From Falsiroseomonas frigidaquae (GTDB lineage: Bacteria > Pseudomonadota > Alphaproteobacteria > Acetobacterales > Acetobacteraceae), in contig NZ_JAAVTX010000003.1 in the NCBI RefSeq assembly GCF_012163145.1, forward strand, positions 434,001 through 498,000: DNA of 64,000 nucleotides, given 5' to 3'. Shown here one piece after another: positions 15,933-24,354 of this stretch. How positions within the stretch are numbered: position 1 is the first letter of the stretch; every line of letters starts with the position of its first letter. The notes under the pieces were generated by a model, which was not told the origin of the DNA, did no database searches, and worked only from the letters and a program-made list of their open reading frames with translations. The translations under genes were made by a program, and so were the position numbers.

Positions 15933-17120
15933 TCAGGCCGGCCGGCCGAGGCGGCGCAGGACCAGCAGGCCCAGCAGCGTCACCACCGCCACATGGCCGA
16001 AGGCGAGGCCCCAGGAGGACAGCGCCTCCGGCCCCGCCCAATCCAGCGCCACGCCCACGCCGATTGGCCCGACGAAGCCACCGGCATAGCCGCACATGCT
16101 GTGCAGCCCCATGGTTGCGCCCCGCAACCCCGGCTCCGCCGCCTGCACCGTGCCGGCCGTGAGCGCCGAGCTGTCGAGGTAGATGGCCGCGTTCCAGGCC
16201 AGCACGCAGGCCACGGCAAAGGGCGCGGAGACCAGCGCCGAGAAGCCGGTGAGCAGCGACAGCAGCGCCGCCGCCCCCATCGCCGCGGCCACCACCCGGC
16301 CGCGGCCGAAGCGCTGCGATGTCTCGTTGCCGAGGATGGAGATGGCGATGCCGACCAGCCCGGCGATGGTGAACAGCACATTCGGTCCCGGCAGCCAGCC
16401 CGGCGCACCCTGGCGCGCGATGACCAGCGCCAGGAAGGTCACCGCCCAGGCGCGCAGCGCGGCGAGTTCCCAGGTGTGCACGGTATAGCCGGCGATCCAC
16501 GCCATGGCGGGGCGGTTGCGCAGCACCGGCCGGAAATCCAGCAGCGCACCGGGCCGACGGGCGGGGCGCGCATCCGGCAGCACGGCGGCGCCGATGCCGC
16601 AGGCTGCCAGCGCGGCGATGCCGCCGAACAGGAAGGCCGCCTCCGGCCCCGCCAGCGCATCCAGCGTACCGGCCACGAGGAAGGAGGCCGCGCCGGCAAT
16701 GCCCACCCCCGCCGCATGCCAGGACACCGCCCGCGACTGCGCCGCGCCCTCCAGCCTGTCCGCCAGCGCCTTCAGCCCCGGCATGTAGCAGCCCGCCCAG
16801 CCGATGCCGGCCAGCGCCCGCAGCGCGAGGCCGGACCAGAACCCCTCCGCCAGCCAGGCGAAGCCGAGATGCGAGGCGGCGGTGAGCACCGTGCCCAGCA
16901 GGTAGATGCGCCGCGCCGGCAACCTGTCGGTCAGCGCCACCAGCACCGGCACGGCGGCGACATAGGCGGCGAAGAAGGCGCCGATCAGCCAGCCGGCCTC
17001 GGTGGCGGAAAGCTGCCAGCGGGCCAGGTAGCCCGGCAGCAGCGCGGGCAGGGTGAAGGCGCCGATCTGCGCCAGCACCTGCGCCGCGACGATGGCCGCG
17101 ACAAAGCGGGATGCCTGCAT
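15933..17120 (-). CDS. MFS transporter
   Basis: This 395-residue protein has about twelve hydrophobic helices. A loop-2 motif close to the MFS A-motif (DRLPARRIYLLG) sits near residue 65, and RPARRPGALLDF lies in the central loop. Sequence type is close to CynX/NimT-like or sugar-proton porters, but the substrate cannot be read. It lies 32 bases downstream of the ABC ATPase gene and may be the last transport gene of the operon starting at 24209. Confidence 0.85.
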   Translation of the reverse strand: MQASRFVAAIVAAQVLAQIGAFTLPALLPGYLARWQLSATEAGWLIGAFFAAYVAAVPVLVALTDRLPARRIYLLGTVLTAASHLGFAWLAEGFWSGLALRALAGIGWAGCYMPGLKALADRLEGAAQSRAVSWHAAGVGIAGAASFLVAGTLDALAGPEAAFLFGGIAALAACGIGAAVLPDARPARRPGALLDFRPVLRNRPAMAWIAGYTVHTWELAALRAWAVTFLALVIARQGAPGWLPGPNVLFTIAGLVGIAISILGNETSQRFGRGRVVAAAMGAAALLSLLTGFSALVSAPFAVACVLAWNAAIYLDSSALTAGTVQAAEPGLRGATMGLHSMCGYAGGFVGPIGVGVALDWAGPEALSSWGLAFGHVAVVTLLGLLVLRRLGRPA

Positions 17121-17152
17121 GCCGGCCAGTGTAGCGAAAGGCCGGCTTCGCG

Positions 17153-18220
17153 CTACACCACCATGGCCATCTGCTGCGGGTCGAATTCCATCCAGACCCG
17201 CTCGCCCACATCATGGATCTGCAGCGGCGGCGCCGTGGCGCGCAGCCGCAGGTCGCTGCCATCGGCGCGCACCACATAATCCCAGGTCTCGCCCAGGAAG
17301 GTGCGCTGCGCCACCACGCCTTCCAGCACCGGCGCGCCACCACCAGGCGGCGCGCGGTGCAGGCCGATGCTCTGCGGGCGGACGGACACCAGGATGTCAC
17401 CCGCCGCCGCCGTGTCGGAACCCGGCACCTGCCCGGCCTGCATGGCGATGCCGCCGAAGCCGATCTCGCCGTTGCGCAGCTGCGCCGGCAGAAGATTGGT
17501 GCGGCCGATGAAGCCGGCGACGAAACGCGTGCGCGGCCGGGTGTAGAGCATGTGCGGCGCATCCACCTGCTCGATCCGCCCGGCATTCATCACCGCGATG
17601 CGGTCGGATGTCGCCATCGCCTCCGACTGGTCATGGGTGACGTAGACGGTGGTGATGCGGAATTCGTCGTGCAGGCGGCGGATCTCGAAGCGCATTTCCT
17701 CACGGAGGTTGGCGTCGAGATTCGACAGCGGTTCATCCAGCAGCAGCACCGCCGGCTTCACCACGATGGCGCGGGCCAGCGCCACGCGCTGCTGCTGGCC
17801 GCCCGAAAGCTCCGCCGGGTAGCGCGCGGCCAGATGGCCCATCTGCACCACCTCCAGGATCTCTGCCACGCGCTTGCGGATCTCCTCCCCCGGCAGCTTC
17901 CGCAGCTTCAGGCCGAAGCCGACATTCTCGGCGACTGTCATGTTCGGCCAGATGGCGTAGCTCTGAAAGATCATCGACATGCCGCGCTTCTCCGGCGGCA
18001 GCACCGCGCCGGGCGCGGAGATCACCTGCCCGTCGAGCGAGATGCTGCCCTCATTCGGATCGACGAAGCCGGCGATCATCCGCAGCGTGGTGGTCTTGCC
18101 GCAGCCGGAGGGGCCGAGCAGGGAGACGAATTCTCCCTCCTGCAGCGTCAGCTCGATGGAATCCACCACCCGGTTGGGACCGTAGGCCTTGGTCAGCCCC
18201 TGGATCTGGAGACGCGACAT
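17153..18220 (-). CDS. ABC transporter ATP-binding protein (PotA/FbpC type)
   Basis: This 355-residue ATPase has Walker A GPSGCGKTTT (about 37-46), Q-loop region FQSYAIWPNMTV, signature LSGGQQQRVALARA (about 137) and Walker B VLLLDEPLSNLD. A C-terminal TOBE-like domain begins after residue 235. It powers import through the fused permease encoded directly upstream, 2 bases away. The PotA/FbpC class serves polyamines, iron, 2-aminoethylphosphonate and organic acids. Confidence 0.92.
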   Translation of the reverse strand: MSRLQIQGLTKAYGPNRVVDSIELTLQEGEFVSLLGPSGCGKTTTLRMIAGFVDPNEGSISLDGQVISAPGAVLPPEKRGMSMIFQSYAIWPNMTVAENVGFGLKLRKLPGEEIRKRVAEILEVVQMGHLAARYPAELSGGQQQRVALARAIVVKPAVLLLDEPLSNLDANLREEMRFEIRRLHDEFRITTVYVTHDQSEAMATSDRIAVMNAGRIEQVDAPHMLYTRPRTRFVAGFIGRTNLLPAQLRNGEIGFGGIAMQAGQVPGSDTAAAGDILVSVRPQSIGLHRAPPGGGAPVLEGVVAQRTFLGETWDYVVRADGSDLRLRATAPPLQIHDVGERVWMEFDPQQMAMVV

Positions 18221-18222
18221 CC

Positions 18223-19965
18223 TCAGTTTCTCCGCAGCATGAAGTCACGCCCGACCAGCTTCATGCCGATTCCGACGAAGACCATCGTCACCACCAGCAG
18301 AAGTCCGCCGAAGGCCGCAAGTACCTCGAAATTCCCGGCCTCGCTGAGGTCGTACAGCAGCACGGACATGGTCCGCGTGCGTGGCCCGACCAGGAAGATC
18401 GCCGCCGACAATTCGCGCGACGCCACGATGAAGACGATCAACCAGCCGCCCAGCAGCGACTTGCGGACCAGCGGCGCCGTGATCATCCAGATGGCGTGCA
18501 GCCGCCCGCTGCCCAGGATGCGCGCCGCTTCCTCCATCTCCGGATGCACGGCCCGGATGGCGGAGGAGGAGTTGGCATAGGCAATGGGCAGGAAGCGCGC
18601 CGCGAAGGCCAGGATGATGATCACCGCCGTGCCGTACAGCGCGAAGGGCGGGGAGGCATAGGCGGCGTAGAAGCCGATCGCCATGACGATGCCGGGGATG
18701 ACGAAGGGCGCCATTGCCATGAAGCCCAGCGCTTCGCCGAAGGGCACCAGGCGGCGGTTGACGATGTAGGCAACCAGCAGCGCCAGCACCACGGCGATGG
18801 AGGCGGCGGAGGCGGAGAACCAGATCGTGTTCCAGATCGAGGTCATCGCCATGTCGTGTTCGAAGATCAGCAGCCGGTAATTCGCCAGCGTCAGATTGTC
18901 CCACGCCAGGCCGCGCCCCCAGGCCTTGGCGAAGCTGGCCTGCAGCAGCACGAACAGGGGCGCGATCACCGCCATCAGACCGACCGCGGCGCACCAGGCG
19001 AAGGCTACCCAGCGCCAGGGGCCGAGCTTGATCGGCCGCCGCTCACCACCCTTGCCGGTCTGCGAGACATAGCCCTTGCGGGACAGCATCAGTTTTTGGA
19101 CCACGATCATGCCCGCGGTGATCAGCAGCAGCGGCATGGCATAGGCGGCGGCGACCTCCACCCGCACCGGATATTCGAAGAACTGCCAGAGCTGCGTCGT
19201 CACCACGTTGATGCGCGCCGGGATGCCGATGATGGCAGGCGTGCCGAACAGCGCGATGGCTTCCAGGAAGACGATGATGAAGCCCGCCATGATCGCCGGC
19301 CAGACCAGCGGCAGGGAGACCTTGCGCATCGCGGTCCAGGTGCCGGCGCCCAGGATATTCGCCGCATCCTCCATCTCGGAGGAGACGAGATCCAGCGCCG
19401 ACTTCACGAAGATGAAGACCAGCGGGAAGGCATTCAGCGCGATCACCAGCGCCAGGCCGGCGAAGCTGTAGACGTTGAACAGCGGATCCTCGAGCCCGGT
19501 GATGGCGCGCCAGGCGATATTGAGGAAGCCGCTGTTCGGCCCGGCCAGCAGGATCCAGCCGATGGCGGACAGATAGGGCGGCAGGATGAAGGCGCCCAGT
19601 ACCACCGCCCAGGTCAGCCCCTTGAACGGCATGTCGGTGCGCGAGACCGCCCAGGCCATCGGCACCGCCATCACCACCGACATGGTGGCGGACAGCAGGC
19701 CAAGCAGCAACGAATTCACCAGCGCATCGACATAGCGCGACCGGCCATAGGCGGAGACGTAGTTCATCAGCGTGAATTCGCCGGTGCCCCGCGTCTCGAA
19801 GCTGACGACGAGCAGCTTGCCGAGCGGGAAGGCGACCAGGAACAGCAGGATCGCGATCAGCGCGATCCATAGCAGCGTCACCGGCTCGAAGCGTGCGAGC
19901 CAGCCGCTGCGCCGGGCCGTCATCGGCCCGGCCTGCGCGCGTGGAAGTGCGGGAGCTTCGCTCAT
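18223..19965 (-). CDS. ABC transporter permease, fused double domain (FbpB type)
   Basis: This 580-residue permease has two binding-protein-dependent transport modules in tandem, about 12 membrane helices in all. The first EAA-like loop is near residues 200-225 (SSEMEDAANILGAGTWTAMRKVSLPLV). The second is near 485-510 (EMEEAARILGSGRLHAIWMITAPLV). One chain thus forms the whole channel. The downstream ATPase and the two upstream binding proteins complete the importer. The fold is shared by ferric iron and phosphonate systems, so the substrate is set by the binding proteins. Confidence 0.92.
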   Translation of the reverse strand: MSEAPALPRAQAGPMTARRSGWLARFEPVTLLWIALIAILLFLVAFPLGKLLVVSFETRGTGEFTLMNYVSAYGRSRYVDALVNSLLLGLLSATMSVVMAVPMAWAVSRTDMPFKGLTWAVVLGAFILPPYLSAIGWILLAGPNSGFLNIAWRAITGLEDPLFNVYSFAGLALVIALNAFPLVFIFVKSALDLVSSEMEDAANILGAGTWTAMRKVSLPLVWPAIMAGFIIVFLEAIALFGTPAIIGIPARINVVTTQLWQFFEYPVRVEVAAAYAMPLLLITAGMIVVQKLMLSRKGYVSQTGKGGERRPIKLGPWRWVAFAWCAAVGLMAVIAPLFVLLQASFAKAWGRGLAWDNLTLANYRLLIFEHDMAMTSIWNTIWFSASAASIAVVLALLVAYIVNRRLVPFGEALGFMAMAPFVIPGIVMAIGFYAAYASPPFALYGTAVIIILAFAARFLPIAYANSSSAIRAVHPEMEEAARILGSGRLHAIWMITAPLVRKSLLGGWLIVFIVASRELSAAIFLVGPRTRTMSVLLYDLSEAGNFEVLAAFGGLLLVVTMVFVGIGMKLVGRDFMLRRN

Positions 19966-19977
19966 CGGACTTCCCGA

Positions 19978-21042
19978 TCAAACGCCGAAGATGTCACGCC
20001 ACAGCTCCTTCACCTCGGTCATCTCGTTCTGGACCTGTGCAGGCGTCGGCGTGATGGTCTTGATCTCGTCCAGCGGGCGCGAACCCTGCGGCGGCGGCAC
20101 TTCCGGACGCAGCGATTCGGCGGAGAACTCCCGTACCGCACGCGAATAGGCCGGGCCGCAGGCGAACTCCATGAACAGCTTCGCCGCGTTCGGCTTCGGT
20201 GCATTGGCGATGGCGGCGCTCGGTGCCGGCACCAGCAGCGTGCCGTCGGTGGGATAGATCAGCGCCAGCGGATTGCCGCGGGAGATGCTGAACAGCGTGG
20301 CGGCGGAAGGAATACCGACGCCGACGATGCGTTCACCGGCGTTCAGCGTCGTCACCGGGTCACCGGCGGAGCGACCGATCTGCGGCTTGTTGCGCTCGAA
20401 TTCGCGGAAGAAGCCCTCGCCATACATGGCCTTCATCATGATGGCCCAATTGCCGATGGCGCCGCTGAAGCCGGGATGGCCGACCGCCATCTTGTCGCGC
20501 CACTTCGCATCGGTCAGCTCGCGCCAGCTCTTCGGCGCCTCCGCCTCGCTCAGCCGGTCCGTGCGGCGTGCCAGCATGTACAAAGCGAGGTAGGTGACCT
20601 GGAAATGCCCGTCCGAATCCGCGGCATCCCGGGCCGCCTTCACCATTCCGGCGGCATTCTCCGGCTTGTAGGCCATCAGCCGGCCTTCACGCTTCAGGAA
20701 GGTGAAGTGGCTGTAGTCGGTGGAGCTGAACACGTCGCATTGCGCGACGCGCGCCCGCGCATCCTGCGACAGTCGCTGGAACGCCACCTGGGACGTCGTG
20801 CGCACCACATTGCAGCGCACGCCCGGGTAGCGTTCCGTGAAGGCGCGGCCGACCGCCTCGGAAGGTTCCGCCTGGAGCTGGCCCGTGTACCAGGTCAGCT
20901 CCCCTTCCCGCTGCGCCGCCTCATACAGTTGGCGTTCATGCGCCGGCATGTCCTGCGCCGCGGCGCGGCGCGCGGGCAGGATGGCAGCGGCTGCAAGGGC
21001 CGTGGTGGTGCCGAGCAGGCCCCGCTTGGTGATACCGGTCAT
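19978..21042 (-). CDS. ABC transporter extracellular substrate-binding protein (family 1), second copy
   Basis: This 354-residue periplasmic protein has a signal peptide (KRGLLGTTTALAAAAILPARRAAAQ-D) and a PBP2 fold of the iron/aminoethylphosphonate type (ELTWYTGQLQAEPSEAVGRAF, VAQCDVFSSTDYSHF). It is a clear paralogue of the product of 21089-22147; many segments are the same, such as HERQLYEAA and DPVTTLNAGER. The tyrosine pair that binds ferric iron in FbpA is not seen. An organic ligand, perhaps one later handled by the CoA-transferase and crotonase-fold protein, is therefore more likely. It ends 12 bases before the permease start. Confidence 0.88.
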   Translation of the reverse strand: MTGITKRGLLGTTTALAAAAILPARRAAAQDMPAHERQLYEAAQREGELTWYTGQLQAEPSEAVGRAFTERYPGVRCNVVRTTSQVAFQRLSQDARARVAQCDVFSSTDYSHFTFLKREGRLMAYKPENAAGMVKAARDAADSDGHFQVTYLALYMLARRTDRLSEAEAPKSWRELTDAKWRDKMAVGHPGFSGAIGNWAIMMKAMYGEGFFREFERNKPQIGRSAGDPVTTLNAGERIVGVGIPSAATLFSISRGNPLALIYPTDGTLLVPAPSAAIANAPKPNAAKLFMEFACGPAYSRAVREFSAESLRPEVPPPQGSRPLDEIKTITPTPAQVQNEMTEVKELWRDIFGV

Positions 21043-21088
21043 GTTCTTCGCTCCCCTTGATTGTCTTGCGGCGCCTGGCCTTCAGGCC

Positions 21089-22147
21089 TCAGACGCCGAA
21101 TGTGTCGCGCCAGGCTTCCCGCACCTCGGGCACGCCCTTCTCCTGTTCCTCCAGGCTCGGCGCCAGCAGGGTGACATCGGCGAGCGGCCGGCCACCCTCG
21201 GGCGGCGGCACGTCGGGGCGCAGCGGCTCGTTGAAGGTCTGGCGCACCGTCTGCGACATCGCCTGGCCGTGCTGGAATTCCATGAACAGCTTGGCGGCGT
21301 TCGGGTGCGGCGCATTGGCGAGGATGGCGGAGGGCGAGATCGCCGCCAGTACACCCTCCGTCGGGTAGATCAGCTTCAGCGGATTGCCGCGGGAGATGGC
21401 GAGCTGCGTGGTGCCGACCGGCACGCAGAGCCCGACAGAACGCTCGCCGGCATTCAGCGTCGTGACCGGGTCCTGGCTGGAGCGGCCGATCTGCGGGTTG
21501 TTGCGCTCCAGCTTGGTGAAATAGTCCCAGCCATACATCTTGCGCATCTGCACGGCCCAGACGCCGATGGCGCCGCTGAAGCCCGGATGGCCGACCGCGA
21601 GCTTGTCCTTCCACTTTGAATCCAGCGCGTCCTGCCAGCTCTTCGGCGCATCCGCCTCACTGACCATGCGCGTGTTGTGGGTCATCAGGAACAGGCCGAG
21701 GAAGCTGGTGTGGAAGTAGTTGTCCGGATCCGCGTTCTGGATCGCGGGCAGGATGCCGTCGGTGTTCTGCGGCTTGAACTGCATCAGCCGGCCCTCGCGC
21801 TTCAGCTGCACGAAATGGCCGGAATTGGTGGAGCTGAATACGTCGCACTGCGCGACATTGGCGCGTGCATCCTGCGACAGCCGCTGGAACGCGACCTGGG
21901 AGGTGCTGCGCACCACGTTGCAGCGCACGCCGGGATAGCGTTCGTTGAAGGCGCGGCCGATGGCCTCGGAGGTTTCGGCATTGTACTGGCCGGAATACCA
22001 GGTGATCTCGCCTTCGCGCCGCGCCGCCTCATACAGTTGGCGTTCATGCGCCGGCAGGTCCTGCGCCGCCGCGCGGAAGGCGGCACCGCCGCCCAGGGCG
22101 ATGCCGGTGGTGAGGGTCAGGATCTGGCGCTTGGTGAAGCCGCTCAT
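21089..22147 (-). CDS. ABC transporter extracellular substrate-binding protein (family 1), first copy
   Basis: This 352-residue periplasmic protein has a signal peptide ending FRAAAQ-D and the mature start LPAHERQLYEAARREGEITWYSGQYNAETSEA. It is a tandem paralogue of 19978-21042. ATG 22147 is chosen with GGGAGG just ahead; the frame upstream overlaps the crotonase gene. Residues differ between the copies in ligand-cleft stretches (STNSGHFVQLK versus STDYSHFTFLK). This suggests two ligands for one channel. A hairpin sits in the 43-base gap before it. Confidence 0.88.
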   Translation of the reverse strand: MSGFTKRQILTLTTGIALGGGAAFRAAAQDLPAHERQLYEAARREGEITWYSGQYNAETSEAIGRAFNERYPGVRCNVVRSTSQVAFQRLSQDARANVAQCDVFSSTNSGHFVQLKREGRLMQFKPQNTDGILPAIQNADPDNYFHTSFLGLFLMTHNTRMVSEADAPKSWQDALDSKWKDKLAVGHPGFSGAIGVWAVQMRKMYGWDYFTKLERNNPQIGRSSQDPVTTLNAGERSVGLCVPVGTTQLAISRGNPLKLIYPTEGVLAAISPSAILANAPHPNAAKLFMEFQHGQAMSQTVRQTFNEPLRPDVPPPEGGRPLADVTLLAPSLEEQEKGVPEVREAWRDTFGV

Positions 22148-22168
22148 GGTTATTTCCTCCCTTGGTAT

Positions 22169-22185
22169 GGCACGCGTTTCGTGCC
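22169..22185 (-). promoter_or_regulatory. Intercistronic hairpin upstream of a binding-protein gene
   Basis: GGCACG, a 5-base loop and CGTGCC form a perfect 6-base stem. It lies inside the 43-base gap between the crotonase-fold gene and the first binding-protein gene, 22 bases before that start. It could act as an mRNA end stabiliser or processing stop that raises binding-protein output relative to the enzymes. It has no T-run, so a full terminator is unlikely. Confidence 0.45.
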
Positions 22186-22190
22186 GGTCG

Positions 22191-23000
22191 TCAGCCTCCG
22201 GTGAAGACGGGCGGGCGCTTCGCCATGAAGGCGGCGCGCCCTTCCGCATAGTCGGCGCTGTCGAAGCAGGCGCGGTACAGCGCCTCGAACCGGGACTGGT
22301 CGATCTTCGACGGCTCCCCGGCAATCTGGTCGATTCCCTCCTTCGAGGCGCGGATCGACAGCGGCGCGTTGCGTGCGATGCCGGCCGCCATCTCCCGCAC
22401 CACGGCCTCGAGCTGGTCCACCGGCACCACGCGGTTCACCAGCCCGGCCCGCAGCGCTTCCTGCGCATCCAGGAAGCGCCCGGTGAACATGATCTCCTTC
22501 GCCATGGCCGGACCGACCAGTGAGACCAGCCGGCGCAGGCTGTGCCAGGCATAGGCTACGCCCAGCTTGGCGGCGGGAATGCCGAAGCGGCCATCCTCCG
22601 CGGTGATGCGGATATCGGCGACCATCGCGGTGGCGCAGCCGCCGCCGATGCAGAAGCCGTTGATCATGGCGATCAGCGGCTTGCCCAGCCCCTCCAGCCG
22701 CTGCCGCGCGCCTGCCGATACCGCGGAGTACTTCGCCTCCGCCTCCGCGCTGTCGCGCAGCTTCTCGAACTGGCTGATATCGGCGCCGGAGGCGAAGGCC
22801 TTGCCGCCCGCGCCGTGCATCACGACGACGCGCACTGCCGGATCCTCGGCGAAGCGCTGCGCCGCCGCAGCCACCGCCTCCCACATCTCCAGCGAGAGGG
22901 CGTTGCGCTTCTCCGGCTGGTTGAAGGTGAGCCAGCCGATGCCGTCCTCGATGCGCGCCAGGACCTTGGACGTGCTGAGGGTCAGGTTGATGCCGTCCAT
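22191..23000 (-). CDS. Crotonase-fold (enoyl-CoA hydratase/isomerase family) protein lacking hydratase Glu pair
   Basis: This 269-residue protein has crotonase landmarks: FNQPEKRNALS (CoA site), FASGADISQF (oxyanion hole) and INGFCIGGGC. Where rat enoyl-CoA hydratase has Glu144 and Glu164, this protein has Ala123 (GGGCATA) and Ala143 (GIPAAKLG), with the same 20-residue spacing. Standard hydration chemistry is therefore unlikely; isomerase, hydrolase, decarboxylase or another crotonase reaction should be considered. It lies 9 bases after the CoA-transferase gene, so its substrate is probably the CoA ester made there. Confidence 0.88.
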   Translation of the reverse strand: MDGINLTLSTSKVLARIEDGIGWLTFNQPEKRNALSLEMWEAVAAAAQRFAEDPAVRVVVMHGAGGKAFASGADISQFEKLRDSAEAEAKYSAVSAGARQRLEGLGKPLIAMINGFCIGGGCATAMVADIRITAEDGRFGIPAAKLGVAYAWHSLRRLVSLVGPAMAKEIMFTGRFLDAQEALRAGLVNRVVPVDQLEAVVREMAAGIARNAPLSIRASKEGIDQIAGEPSKIDQSRFEALYRACFDSADYAEGRAAFMAKRPPVFTGG

Positions 23001-23009
23001 GGCGGGCTC

Positions 23010-24209
23010 CTATTGCACCACGCGCGCGGCGCGCAGCCTGGCGATGGCGTCGGGGGAATGACCCAGCTCGGCCAGCACGGCATCCGTGTGCTCACCGGAA
23101 TCCGGCGTGGCGCTGCGGATGTCCCAGTCGAGATCGGACATGTTGATCGGGTTGCGCACCAGCCTCTGCTCACCGAGCCGCGCATGCGAAACCGGCTTGG
23201 CCATCTGCAGGTGCTGCACCTGCGGATCGGCGAAAGTCTGGTCGATGGTGTTGATCGGCCCGCAAGGAATGCCGGCGGGGTCCAGCACCTCGATCCAATG
23301 CAGGCTCGACTTGGTGCGCGTGATCTCCGCGATCGCCTCATTGATGGCAGCGCGGTCGGCGGAACGGCCATCCCGCGTGTCCCAGCCCTGCCGCGTCTTC
23401 CACTCCGGCCGCTCCAGCGCATCGCAGAACCGCTCCCACATGCGGGGGGAGGAGGCGGCGAGCGCGATGGGCCGGTCGGCGGTGGGGTAGACGCCGGTCG
23501 GGATCGAGGTCGGGTGGTCGTTGCCGGCCTGCCCGGCCACCTGGTTCGCCAGCAGCCAGCGGCTGGCCTGGAAGTCCAGCATGAACACCATCGATTCCAG
23601 CAGGCTGGTATGTACCCAGCGACCACGCCCCGTCTTGGTGCGGTCGAACAGCGCCATCATCACCGCCAGCGCCAGCAGATTGCCGGCGGTGAGGTCCGCG
23701 ATCGGGATGCCGACGCGCACCAGCCCCGCACCCGGCACGCCCGTGATGGACATCAGCCCGCCCATGCCCTGCGCGATCTGGTCCACGCCGGCGCGATGGC
23801 CATAGGGCCCGTCCTGCCCGAAGCCGGAGATCGAGCCATAGACGATGCGCGGATTGACCTTGCTGACGCTGGCGTAGTCCACGCCCAGGCGGAATTTCAC
23901 CGCCGCACGCATGTTCTCAACCACCACATCGGCGGTCTTCGCCAGTTCGAAGAAAATCGCCTTGCCCTGCTCGGTCTTCAGGTCGATCTGCATGGCGCGC
24001 TTGTTGCGGTGCAGGTTCTGGTAGTCGAAGCCGTCCTGGTCGCCGGTGATGTCTCCTGCATCGGCGGAAGGCGGCGCGATGCGGATGACCTCCGCCCCCC
24101 AATCCGCCAGATGGCGCACGCAGGTCGGCCCGGCACGAGCCACGGTCAGATCGAGTACGCGCAGGCCCGAAAGGGGCAGGGCATTGGTGGCGGGCGCTGA
24201 ATCGTTCAT
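23010..24209 (-). CDS. CaiB/BaiF family (class III) CoA-transferase
   Basis: This 399-residue enzyme has LSGLRVLDLTVARAGPTCVRHLADWGAEVIRI at the start and LHRNKRAMQIDLKTEQG. The catalytic Asp is in GIPIADLTAGNLLAL near residue 170. ATG 24209 is preferred; an in-frame GTG at 24254 would add 15 residues. It is the first gene of the leftward operon that includes the crotonase-fold protein and the ABC importer. It is divergent from a GntR/FCD regulator, which probably controls it. It would activate an imported acid with CoA. Confidence 0.9.
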   Translation of the reverse strand: MNDSAPATNALPLSGLRVLDLTVARAGPTCVRHLADWGAEVIRIAPPSADAGDITGDQDGFDYQNLHRNKRAMQIDLKTEQGKAIFFELAKTADVVVENMRAAVKFRLGVDYASVSKVNPRIVYGSISGFGQDGPYGHRAGVDQIAQGMGGLMSITGVPGAGLVRVGIPIADLTAGNLLALAVMMALFDRTKTGRGRWVHTSLLESMVFMLDFQASRWLLANQVAGQAGNDHPTSIPTGVYPTADRPIALAASSPRMWERFCDALERPEWKTRQGWDTRDGRSADRAAINEAIAEITRTKSSLHWIEVLDPAGIPCGPINTIDQTFADPQVQHLQMAKPVSHARLGEQRLVRNPINMSDLDWDIRSATPDSGEHTDAVLAELGHSPDAIARLRAARVVQ

Positions 24210-24251
24210 GCGCTGCGCAGCCCTGGCGGATTCCTGAGCCGATGCGTGCAG

Positions 24252-24266
24252 CACCGCTTTGCGGTG
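24252..24266. promoter_or_regulatory. Perfect inverted repeat in the CoA-transferase/gntR divergent region
   Basis: CACCGC-TTT-GCGGTG is a perfect 6-base inverted repeat with a 3-base centre, 43 bases upstream of the ATG at 24209 and 88 bases upstream of gntR. The position suits a GntR/FCD operator. If the in-frame GTG at 24252-24254 were the real start, the repeat would touch the coding region, which argues for the shorter start. Confidence 0.4.
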
Positions 24267-24317
24267 TTGACCATCTACGTCCTCCCGAACGTGGTTTTTT
24301 TTCTCGCTGCATTCAGC

Positions 24318-24345
24318 TTGTCAGGCCGCAGCGGAACTGTAAACA
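24318..24345 (+). promoter_or_regulatory. Putative gntR promoter close to the start codon
   Basis: TTGTCA (24318-24323), a 16-base spacer and TAAACA (24340-24345) form a moderate -35/-10 pair. The -10 ends 9 bases before the ATG at 24355, and no purine-rich ribosome site is seen, so the mRNA may be leaderless or nearly so. Confidence 0.35.
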
Positions 24346-24354
24346 CTTTATCCC

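Noticed and set aside
15043-17586. 847-codon frame that would fuse the fatty acid hydroxylase to upstream sequence
   Set aside because: The part upstream of 15888 is the MFS and ATPase genes read in the wrong frame. The hydroxylase has a normal start at 15888.
19978-22147. Ferric iron-binding role for the tandem receptors
   Set aside because: The overall type is shared with FbpA, but the Tyr pair that binds iron is not seen, and the operon encodes CoA-ester enzymes.
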